Shown here: piece by piece, positions 1-5,376 of the stretch
Layout: every line of letters begins with the position of its first letter
Position numbering within the stretch: the stretch's first letter is position 1
NCBI GenBank assembly: GCA_022701475.1
Contig: JAKOOI010000423.1
Coordinates: forward strand, 1-5,849
Reading direction: 5' to 3'
Source: Weeksellaceae bacterium
Lineage (GTDB): Bacteria > Bacteroidota > Bacteroidia > Flavobacteriales > Weeksellaceae
Length of the DNA stretch: 5,849 bases
Translations under genes and position numbers: made by a program
Notes under the pieces: generated by a model
What the model was told of the DNA's origin: nothing
Databases searched by the model: none
Seen by the model: the letters and a program-made list of their open reading frames with translations, nothing else

Positions 1-395
1 TGTACTGGTATGCAAACATTCCGGAAGAGGTAAATTATTTCTTCGGAAGATTCCAGCACTATTCGCCTACTTTCCTGCCGATGCTGATCATCAACTTCCT
101 GTTGCCGTTACTGGTACTCGTAAGCAGTAGCATCAAGAGAAACTACAAAGTGGTGACTACCATGGCAGTAGTTGTGATCTTAGGTCACATTCTGGATTAC
201 TTCAACATGGTAATGCCGGGAACCGTAGGACCGTACTGGAAGACACCTGAAGTATTTATCCTGATCCTGGGAGCGATCCTGTTCGTAGTCGGATTATTTA
301 TGTTTACCGTGCTTTCAGCATTGGCCAAACTGAAACTGATTCCTACAGGAAACCCTTACCTTCACGAATCTGAAATTTATGAGTATCCTTTCTAA
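1..395 (+). CDS. actF: Alternative complex III quinol:cytochrome c oxidoreductase, subunit ActF (3' part only)
   Basis: The reading frame is already open at the left edge (first full codon at 3) and gives the last 130 residues of an NrfD/PsrC-like integral membrane protein. About three hydrophobic helices are visible, at roughly residues 26-46, 52-72 and 84-112 of the visible part. The opening WYANIPEEV, the conserved GHILDYF and the short polar tail beginning NPYLHESE fit ActF better than the related subunit ActC, which I separate from memory of the families. ActF is a membrane subunit of alternative complex III, which oxidises menaquinol and passes electrons to cytochrome c or directly to an oxidase; it acts in the inner membrane. 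The actABCDE genes should lie to the left, outside the window. A strong terminator follows 19 bases after the stop, so this is the last gene of its transcript. The methionine at 81 is internal and is not the start. Confidence 0.8.
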   Translation, partial: YWYANIPEEVNYFFGRFQHYSPTFLPMLIINFLLPLLVLVSSSIKRNYKVVTTMAVVVILGHILDYFNMVMPGTVGPYWKTPEVFILILGAILFVVGLFMFTVLSALAKLKLIPTGNPYLHESEIYEYPF

Positions 396-414
396 GGAGC
401 CATAACCTAATAAC

Positions 415-450
415 AAAAAAGACTGATTGTAACGATCAGTCTTTTTTTTT
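415..450 (+). terminator. Strong intrinsic terminator after actF
   Basis: A perfect inverted repeat, GACTGAT (421-427) with ATCAGTC (435-441), encloses a 7-base loop and is followed by nine T residues at 442-450. The six A residues at 415-420 extend the stem through A-T pairs to 13 bp. The A-tract on the left and T-tract on the right mean it could stop transcription in both directions. It ends the actF transcript and isolates the gene at 526. Confidence 0.93.
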
Positions 451-525
451 GCACATAGTCAGGCAACGTTTTCTCTATAAGTGAGTCTTAAGGGTATAAC
501 TAAATGCCACCATCAAATAAAAACT

Positions 526-1539
526 ATGAAAAAAACTGCATTTTTATTCGCATTGTTGATCATCTGTATTCTGAATGCGCAGACCATTACTTTTATATCC
601 GAAAAAACCGGCAAGCCGCTTCCCAAGGTTTCCGTTTTCGGGAAAGACGGCAGCATCGTAGCCTTTTCTGATATTGCCGGTACCATTGAGAAACAATCCC
701 TGAAACCGGACCAGGAGAAATTCCAGCTGGTATATGATAATCTTCCGGCAGCCACTTTGTCATATGCTGATTTTGATAAGGAAATCATTAAAATCAATGA
801 CCGTATAAAGGATATTGAAACCGTTATCATTAAAAATGATAAACCTGCGAAGTACGTTTTTGTAAAAGGAAACTTCAATACGTATGTGACGCTTAACAAC
901 AAGCTGAATTCCTATGCGGACGGAATTGTCACTTATATATTCGATAACAAGACGAAAAAGCTGAAAGATACCCGGGTTGAGCAATACAGAATTTTCCGGT
1001 TGGAAAAAGCAGAAATGGATGCGAAAAAGCTGTCTTCCTGGGATTACGGCATGTTTCTGAAAGTCCCGAAAATAAAAGACGTCGGCAACATAAATGAATA
1101 TAAAAAAGTGAAAAATACGGTCTTCAGGGAAATTAAAGGGAGCAGCAAAGATGAAATGGAAATAACCGGAGAATCCTTGCAGGAAAAAGAATTGGCTCTG
1201 TTCGGATACCGTTTCTATGATTCAAGAAGGATTCTCAATATTGCTTACACCTCAGGTTCAGAGAAGAAATTGCGGGATCTTGTGGAATACAATGAAATTA
1301 CCTTTTTGAAAATGAAGCATAAAAGCGAACCTGATTATAATGCCATTGGCACTTATATCAACTTTTATCCTGTTGAAATTGATTTTGGCAACGATACCGA
1401 TGCCGGTAAAATAAAATTCGAGTTCAATAACAGCCATTATACTTCTGAATATTGGAAAGATCCCGCCTTCCCGAATATGCAGTCTGTTTTCAGCTCATTC
1501 TTTAAGGATGACCTGAAAGAAAGACCGAACGAAAAATAA
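526..1539 (+). CDS. Secreted protein of unknown function with carboxypeptidase-regulatory-like N-terminal domain
   Basis: I do not recognise a specific function. The ATG at 526 is the preferred start: it gives 337 residues opening with a clean signal peptide (MKKTAFLFALLIICILNAQ, likely cleaved after Gln19). The frame extends upstream to a GTG at 481, but those 15 residues are polar and would bury the signal peptide. Residues 20-105 (TGKPLPKVSVFGKDG, then a D-x-x-G turn) have the look of the carboxypeptidase-D regulatory-like beta-sandwich common in exported Bacteroidota proteins. The remaining 230 or so residues are rich in Lys, Glu and aromatic residues, with no catalytic motif, membrane segment or TonB-receptor features that I can see. 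No type IX sorting domain is visible at the C-terminus. It is probably periplasmic or envelope-associated. It is a lone gene: a terminator lies upstream, and 472 bases without an intact gene lie downstream. No clear promoter box or downstream terminator was found. Confidence 0.8.
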   Translation: MKKTAFLFALLIICILNAQTITFISEKTGKPLPKVSVFGKDGSIVAFSDIAGTIEKQSLKPDQEKFQLVYDNLPAATLSYADFDKEIIKINDRIKDIETVIIKNDKPAKYVFVKGNFNTYVTLNNKLNSYADGIVTYIFDNKTKKLKDTRVEQYRIFRLEKAEMDAKKLSSWDYGMFLKVPKIKDVGNINEYKKVKNTVFREIKGSSKDEMEITGESLQEKELALFGYRFYDSRRILNIAYTSGSEKKLRDLVEYNEITFLKMKHKSEPDYNAIGTYINFYPVEIDFGNDTDAGKIKFEFNNSHYTSEYWKDPAFPNMQSVFSSFFKDDLKERPNEK

Positions 1540-1607
1540 AGAATGCAAAAATACATTTGAAATTCTTAATAATAAAACATGTAAAAAGCATTTCAAATCA
1601 CACTTAA

Positions 1608-2015
1608 TGCAGTCACTGTACTGATCACGGGGAAAATACCGTAAACCGGTTCTTTTATGAATGGACTTACAGGCCTGACAAGGATTCTCAAAATTTGAAT
1701 AGGACATGATGGTACCGGATATGGATAGAACCCAATCTGTTTTTTATTCCTATACTACTATTCGGATGGATTCCCTGGCAGGCGTTGCCGTAAAAAATCT
1801 TTACAGACGGGACAACTGCAGGTATGGATCGGTTTGACAATACAGAGACCTCTAAAGAGAGGCGCGAGGCAGAAAAAGAAATGAAAGAAAAGCCTGACCC
1901 GTTTAACAACAGCGTTAAACTTTCAGGTACAAAATGGAGAAAGAGAAAAAAGAAAATAAAAAACACTTACACATACAGGTTTTTATTAAATTTGTGGCAA
2001 AGTGATTACAAATGA
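1608..2015 (+). pseudogene. Possible decayed membrane-protein gene in the 472-base gap
   Basis: This stretch lies between two intact genes and has protein-like content but no complete gene. One frame is open from 1608 to 1706, hits TGA at 1707-1709, is open again to TAA at 1791-1793, then open to TGA at 2013-2015. Piece one contains NRFFYEWTYRPDKDSQNL. Piece two contains a hydrophobic run, NLFFIPILLFGWIPWQ. Piece three contains FTDGTTAGMDRFDNTE, then a highly charged Glu/Lys stretch ending WRKRKKK at about 1954. Read through the stops, this resembles a small protein with one membrane helix and a charged tail. A second frame from ATG 1706 to TGA 1837 could be a 43-residue peptide, so a frameshift is an alternative. 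The last 20 or so codons run through the downstream promoter and are not coding. I recognise no family. It could also be ordinary intergenic DNA that happens to be open. Confidence 0.35.
1967..1994 (+). promoter_or_regulatory. Flavobacterial promoter for the lipoprotein-apt unit
   Basis: TAAATTTG at 1987-1994 matches the flavobacterial -7 consensus TAnnTTTG exactly. A TTA at 1967-1969, 17 bases upstream, is an imperfect match to the -33 TTG. The box ends 17 bases before the ATG at 2012, so the transcript leader would be very short. Confidence 0.6.
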
Positions 2016-3214
2016 AAAAATTTTCGTTTCTGCTAATTTTCAGCCTGTTGCTGTTTACAGCCTGCAAGAAAGACCATGTAGACGCTACCAATACCAAAAC
2101 CCTGCAGTCGAGCATCAACGATATGACCGCGAGTCTGCCAACGATCAAACAGATCAAATTCAATGAAGCCCTGTATATCCTGAAGACTTTCGGAGTGGAA
2201 GCAGACGGGGACGTAGCAGAACTTAAAGCCCTCGGCCAGCTGATCGACGGTAAAAAAGTTCCTGAAATTATGACCATGGCTGACCAGGTGGCCCAGAAAA
2301 ACGGAATTGAATGGGCCAGCACTGCTCCGCCGTCATTGGGTGAAATGAATATCTTCGGTGATGACAAAGCCAAAGAAAGCGATCCGAACGACGTAAAAGC
2401 CAATTCCCTGAGCATTATGGCAAATCCCAGCGGAGACGACGGTACCGGGCTGCCGACTTCGCTTCAGATCGTCCCAAGGCTTCTCGACAATACCGGAAAG
2501 CCTGTTGCATTCACCGGAGCAGGCCTTGAAGCTACCCTTGAGGTATTCAGCAACGGTGAAAAACTGGCTACCGCTAAAAACCTGATGCAGGATAATAACT
2601 TCAAAGGATTTAACCTGAAATTCTCATCACTGCCTGCAGCAAAGGTTGCAGATAATAAAATTGACATCACCGTATCGGTAAAGACAACGGGCAAGACATT
2701 CAAAATGACCAAAATCGGACTGGATGTAAACCCGTCACTGCTGAAGGTGCCGGTACCGGTAGTCGTGGATTCCACGGCAGTGAACCAGGAGCCGGCAGTC
2801 ATTGATCCTAACAATCCGGGAGCTACCGTGCCGCCGGTTTCCACAGATCCAAATGCTGCTCCGGCAACCGTACCTGCCGCTCCGAAACAACCGGCTGCAG
2901 ACCCGAAAACCGTAGTTTCGGGATTCCTGAACAACGTCAGCGGACAGAACCTGAAAGCAGCGTACAATGCTTCCAGCAACCCAAGCTGGGGAAGCTACGA
3001 ATCCTTTGCCAACCCCACTTCCGGCTTCGGATCCGTAAAGAACGTAAGTGTGAAGAACATCACATCCAATCTGGCCAATGCCAATGCCGCCAGTGTGAAT
3101 GCGACCTACGATGTTACCGATAAAAACGGAAAAACAACAGCGCTCAAGGTAACTTTCGGACTGAAGAACGTGAACGGAGACTGGAAAATATCAAGTTATA
3201 AAATCAACCCTTAA
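2012..3214 (+). CDS. Uncharacterised 400-residue lipoprotein with Pro/Ala-rich linker and NTF2-like C-terminal domain
   Basis: The start at 2012 gives a textbook type II signal peptide: MKK, a hydrophobic core, then the lipobox LFTAC with Cys18 as the lipidated residue. KKDHVD follows the cysteine; a charged stretch there can act as a surface-export signal in Bacteroidota lipoproteins, so the cell surface is possible. Residues 30-110 (SINDMTASLPTIKQIKF, later LIDGKKVPEI) loosely resemble the small-lipoprotein family DUF6694; this is from memory and tentative. Residues 145-243 look like a beta-rich domain. Residues 246-300 form a low-complexity linker rich in Pro, Ala and Val. Residues 301-400 (VVSGFLNNV, GSVKNVSVKNI, GDWKISSYKI) have the pattern of DUF4878/NTF2-like small domains. 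No catalytic residues are apparent. The gene is 8 bases upstream of apt and probably shares its transcript. No function is assigned. Confidence 0.85.
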   Translation: MKKFSFLLIFSLLLFTACKKDHVDATNTKTLQSSINDMTASLPTIKQIKFNEALYILKTFGVEADGDVAELKALGQLIDGKKVPEIMTMADQVAQKNGIEWASTAPPSLGEMNIFGDDKAKESDPNDVKANSLSIMANPSGDDGTGLPTSLQIVPRLLDNTGKPVAFTGAGLEATLEVFSNGEKLATAKNLMQDNNFKGFNLKFSSLPAAKVADNKIDITVSVKTTGKTFKMTKIGLDVNPSLLKVPVPVVVDSTAVNQEPAVIDPNNPGATVPPVSTDPNAAPATVPAAPKQPAADPKTVVSGFLNNVSGQNLKAAYNASSNPSWGSYESFANPTSGFGSVKNVSVKNITSNLANANAASVNATYDVTDKNGKTTALKVTFGLKNVNGDWKISSYKINP

Positions 3215-3222
3215 ATAAAATA

Positions 3223-3759
3223 ATGGCAACACAGGAACTTATCAGGAAGCTGGAAGAACAGATTGAAAATGTAGCGGATTTTCCGATTCCCGGAATTCAG
3301 TTCAAGGACATTTCCCCTATTTTCCTTAACCCGAAGCTCTACGAGGAAGTTATCAGTGATCTGGTAGCTTTCAGCAAAGGTAAGGTGGATGCGGTCTGCG
3401 GAATCGAAAGCCGCGGTTACCTCTTCGGGATTGCCATTGCCGTGGCCCTGGAAGTCCCTTTTATCCTCATCAGAAAAGCCGGTAAGCTTCCGCCTCCGGT
3501 CATTGCAGAAGAATATGATCTCGAATACGGAAGCGCGGTCATCGAAACCCGCGAAGGCCAGATCAGGCCGGGACAGCGGATTCTTATTCATGATGATCTC
3601 CTGGCTACCGGAGGAACCACTGAAGCGGCAGCCAAGCTGGTGGAAAAGCAGGGCGCTACCGTAGCCCAGTTCAGCTTTCTTATAGGATTAAAAGAACTGA
3701 AAGGGAAAGATCGGCTGAAGCGATTCGATGCAGAACTTTACCATATCCTGGAATATTAG
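3223..3759 (+). CDS. apt: Adenine phosphoribosyltransferase
   Basis: Apt catalyses adenine + PRPP to AMP + diphosphate in the cytoplasm, salvaging purine base. The 178 residues match the family's usual length. Characteristic segments are all present: FPIPGIQFKDISPIF at residues 20-34, GIESRGYLFG at 60-69, the flexible-loop region RKAGKLPPPVIAEEYDLEYG at 84-103, and the PRPP-binding loop LIHDDLLATGGTTE at 121-134 with its acidic pair Asp124-Asp125. The loop reads RKAGKLP where RKPGKLP is more common, a mild variation. The start at 3223 places the first conserved block at the expected distance, and the ATG is preceded by ATAAAATA with no Shine-Dalgarno motif. The gene lies 8 bases after the lipoprotein stop with no promoter between them, so it probably depends on the promoter at 1967-1994. 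A terminator follows 12 bases after the TAG stop. Confidence 0.97.
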   Translation: MATQELIRKLEEQIENVADFPIPGIQFKDISPIFLNPKLYEEVISDLVAFSKGKVDAVCGIESRGYLFGIAIAVALEVPFILIRKAGKLPPPVIAEEYDLEYGSAVIETREGQIRPGQRILIHDDLLATGGTTEAAAKLVEKQGATVAQFSFLIGLKELKGKDRLKRFDAELYHILEY

Positions 3760-3771
3760 ACAAGCATATAC

Positions 3772-3804
3772 ATGCCGTACGGAACCGTTCCTGCGGCATT
3801 TTTT
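3772..3804 (+). terminator. Intrinsic terminator after apt
   Basis: ATGCCG (3772-3777) pairs with CGGCAT (3794-3799). Inside it, GGAA (3781-3784) pairs with TTCC (3788-3791) around a 3-base loop, leaving a small internal bulge. The stem runs straight into a T-tract at 3799-3804. It closes the lipoprotein-apt unit. Confidence 0.85.
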
Positions 3805-3879
3805 ATTAATGACCGTTAATAAAACAGGTGGTTACGCTCAGATTTATTCCATATTTATCAATAATACGCACAAAGTATT

Positions 3880-3909
3880 TTGTAAATCATTCAGAAACAA
3901 TTAAATTTG
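3880..3909 (+). promoter_or_regulatory. Flavobacterial promoter for the TPR-ribH unit
   Basis: TTG at 3880-3882 and TAAATTTG at 3902-3909, separated by 19 bases, fit the flavobacterial consensus TTG-N17-23-TAnnTTTG in both elements. The -7 box ends 21 bases before the ATG at 3931. The leader is too short for a riboswitch, so no FMN aptamer controls this ribH unit from here. Confidence 0.75.
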
Positions 3910-3930
3910 CATTTCAATTTTTAACAATTT

Positions 3931-4638
3931 ATGGCAAAAATTACAAAGAATGCTCAGGACGGGCAAGAAGGTAAAGAAACAGTGGAGTTTTTTAAAGATC
4001 TTGACAGGGAAGCTTTAAATACGGAAAGATTTCTTGAGAAGTACTCAAAACCGCTGGGTATTGTTTTCGGACTGCTTATTTTAGGCGTTCTGGGATTCTT
4101 CGGTTACAAACAGTTTGTTGTAGCTCCTAAAAATGCTGAAGCTGTAAAAAGTTTCCTGACTGCCCAGAAATACCTGGCGGAAGGAAAAGATAAAGAAGCA
4201 CTGGGAGGAAAGTCTGCGGCCAATCCGGGATTCCTCGGGACTTACGATGAATATTCAGGAACCAATATCGGTAAGCTTTCTGCGTACAATGCCGGATTGC
4301 TGAAATTCAAAGAAGGAAAATTCCAGGAAGCTTACGATCTGCTGGACAAATTTTCTTCCGATAACAAAACGATCATGGCCATGAAGTTCGGAGCAATGGC
4401 TGATGCACAGTCCGGGCTTAATAAAAATGATGATGCGCTGCAGTTGCTGGACAAAGCAGCCTCTGCTTCCGATGATCCGTATACGACCTATTTTTTCACC
4501 AGAAAAGCTGGTCTCCTTGCTTTAGGAATGAATAAAAAGGCAGAAGCTAAAAAATATTTTGCTACCATCGATGAAAAATACCAGGATTATGACAACGGGA
4601 TGTCTGATTCTTATATTGAAATGACTAAATACTTCTAA
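3931..4638 (+). CDS. Membrane-anchored tetratricopeptide-repeat protein (YfgM-like architecture)
   Basis: The protein has 235 residues. Residues 1-41 are polar and charged and would be cytoplasmic. A single transmembrane helix spans about 42-61 (PLGIVFGLLILGVLGFFGYK). The rest is a helical repeat domain outside the membrane. TPR-like helix pairs are visible at about 116-141 (AYNAGLLKFKEGKFQEAYDL), 150-175 and 185-213, each with the small/large residue alternation and the G-x-x-x-E/D-A pattern of TPRs. This N-in, one-helix, periplasmic-TPR layout is that of YfgM, a SecYEG-associated chaperone partner in E. coli, but the similarity is architectural and does not establish the same job. The start at 3931 follows a good promoter and no Shine-Dalgarno sequence. 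The stop is separated from ribH by only 3 bases, implying co-transcription and probably translational coupling. Confidence 0.88.
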   Translation: MAKITKNAQDGQEGKETVEFFKDLDREALNTERFLEKYSKPLGIVFGLLILGVLGFFGYKQFVVAPKNAEAVKSFLTAQKYLAEGKDKEALGGKSAANPGFLGTYDEYSGTNIGKLSAYNAGLLKFKEGKFQEAYDLLDKFSSDNKTIMAMKFGAMADAQSGLNKNDDALQLLDKAASASDDPYTTYFFTRKAGLLALGMNKKAEAKKYFATIDEKYQDYDNGMSDSYIEMTKYF

Positions 4639-4641
4639 ATA

Positions 4642-5160
4642 ATGGCAACAGTTAATCTTTCCGATTACAAGCCACTTCATATCACCAATGCCGATGAGTT
4701 TTCTATCGGCATTGTTTTTTCTGAGTGGAATGATTTCGTAACCTATAACCTGCGGGATGCAGCCCTGGAAATCCTTCATAAAGAAGGTGTGAAGCCGGAG
4801 AACATCAGGCTCTTTCCTGTGCCGGGCGCTTTTGAACTCAGCTATGCAAGCATGCAGCTCTGCAAAGAACGTAAATACGATGCCGTGATCTCCATCGGAT
4901 GTGTGATCCGCGGAGAAACCCCGCATTTCGATTATGTGTGCTCCGCAGTAGCCCAGGGAATCAAAGACTGCAATATTTTAACCGATACTCCCACGATCTT
5001 TTGTGTTCTGACCGATGATACCAAAGAACAGTCCGTTGCAAGAAGTGGCGGTGATCTGGGTAACAAAGGGGTAGAAGCTGCCGTTACTGCGTTAAGAATG
5101 ATTGACTTCAGGAAAAGCCTGTCCGGTAAAAAAGGAAATATCGGGTTCGGGCATTCTTAG
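4642..5160 (+). CDS. ribH: 6,7-dimethyl-8-ribityllumazine synthase
   Basis: RibH condenses 5-amino-6-ribitylamino-pyrimidinedione with 3,4-dihydroxy-2-butanone 4-phosphate to give the lumazine precursor of riboflavin, in the cytoplasm and usually as a large oligomer. The 172 residues carry the family blocks in order: FSEWNDFV at 26-33 (substrate-ring contact), PGAFEL at 61-66, GCVIRGETPHFDYV at 86-99 with the catalytic histidine at 95, TDDTKEQSVARSGG at 124-137 with the phosphate-binding arginine at 134, and GNKGVEAAVTAL at 140-151. The protein appears full length and active. It follows the TPR gene by 3 bases with no promoter between; no other rib gene is in the window, so riboflavin genes are probably scattered. 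An intragenic terminator-like hairpin lies at 4686-4720. A terminator follows the TAG stop. Confidence 0.97.
   Translation: MATVNLSDYKPLHITNADEFSIGIVFSEWNDFVTYNLRDAALEILHKEGVKPENIRLFPVPGAFELSYASMQLCKERKYDAVISIGCVIRGETPHFDYVCSAVAQGIKDCNILTDTPTIFCVLTDDTKEQSVARSGGDLGNKGVEAAVTALRMIDFRKSLSGKKGNIGFGHS
4686..4720 (+). promoter_or_regulatory. Terminator-like hairpin inside the 5' end of ribH
   Basis: CAATGCCGAT (4686-4695) and ATCGGCATTG (4705-4714) form a perfect 10-bp stem with a 9-base loop, followed immediately by six T residues at 4715-4720. This is the form of a Rho-independent terminator on the + strand. It starts 44 bases after the first base of the ribH ATG, within codons for residues 15-27. 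A translating ribosome would cover or melt it, so it could act as an attenuator or polarity site when ribH is poorly translated. The structure is seen directly; any function is inference. It may be chance, since the codons also encode conserved lumazine synthase residues. Confidence 0.45.
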
Positions 5161-5192
5161 TTAACACTTTTTAACAATATTATAAATTAATC

Positions 5193-5217
5193 GGAGGCTG
5201 TAATAACAGCCTCCTTT
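5193..5217 (+). terminator. Intrinsic terminator after ribH
   Basis: GGAGGCTGT (5193-5201) pairs perfectly with ACAGCCTCC (5206-5214) around the 4-base loop AATA. The 9-bp GC-rich stem is followed by a short T-tract (TTTCTGTAT), shorter than at the two other terminators in the window. It begins 32 bases after the ribH stop. Confidence 0.85.
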
Positions 5218-5272
5218 CTGTATATGGTGTTTAACAAAAATATAGAAATACCATATCTTTTAATTTTTTTTT

Positions 5273-5299
5273 AAAATATTATAAAATTCATAATATTTT
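5273..5299. repeat. A/T-only perfect inverted repeat upstream of the LTA synthase-like gene
   Basis: AAAATATTAT (5273-5282) and ATAATATTTT (5290-5299) are exact reverse complements around a 7-base spacer. They sit about 44 bases upstream of the -7 box at 5343-5350, where a transcription factor operator could lie. The surrounding 120 bases are very AT-rich, so a repeat of this kind can arise by chance. Confidence 0.4.
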
Positions 5300-5342
5300 C
5301 CGGGATATTACTTCGTCAATATCAATAGAGTATATTCTATAT

Positions 5343-5350
5343 TAAATTTG
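5343..5350 (+). promoter_or_regulatory. Flavobacterial -7 promoter box for the LTA synthase-like gene
   Basis: TAAATTTG is an exact match to TAnnTTTG and is identical to the octamers at 1987 and 3902. It ends 26 bases before the ATG at 5377. No TTG lies at the expected 17-23 bases upstream, so the -33 element is missing or degenerate and the promoter may need an activator. Confidence 0.55.
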
Positions 5351-5376
5351 CAGGTATTAATACCTATCGATTATCC

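Noticed and set aside
513..984. Two minus-strand ORFs opposite the secreted-protein gene
   Set aside because: They overlap a gene with a clear signal peptide and normal coding character, and lack any protein features of their own.
1555..1598. Inverted repeat ATTTGAAAT / ATTTCAAAT after the secreted-protein gene
   Set aside because: The 9-bp arms are AT-rich, separated by 26 bases and not followed by a T-tract, so it is a poor terminator and may be chance.
1688..1966. A 92-residue minus-strand ORF in the gap, rich in Phe and Leu
   Set aside because: The Phe/Leu run is simply the complement of the Lys/Glu-rich plus-strand stretch. There is no promoter or terminator on that strand and every neighbour is on the + strand.
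1824..2015. A 63-residue + strand ORF reading into the lipoprotein start codon
   Set aside because: Its frame is open upstream of the ATG with no promoter or start signal, its last third runs through the promoter of the next gene, and it fits better as the tail of the decayed frame at 1608-2015.
2750..2759. Palindrome CCGGTACCGG in the lipoprotein gene
   Set aside because: It encodes part of the Val-Pro repeat at the start of the linker and is isolated; it is no more than a chance palindrome in GC-richer coding sequence.
1915..2979. Long minus-strand ORFs opposite the lipoprotein gene
   Set aside because: They are shadows of a GC-richer coding strand: the plus-strand product has a lipobox and ordered domains, while the minus products are low-complexity.
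3211..3664. Minus-strand and alternative-frame ORFs overlapping apt
   Set aside because: The apt frame carries all family motifs, so these are by-products of its codon use.
3805..3930. Possible riboswitch or small RNA before the TPR-ribH unit
   Set aside because: No FMN-aptamer-like conserved blocks or strong stems are present, and the predicted transcript leader after the promoter is only about 15 bases.
4522..4926. A 134-residue minus-strand ORF across the TPR-ribH junction
   Set aside because: It crosses two well-supported genes on the opposite strand and has no recognisable protein features.
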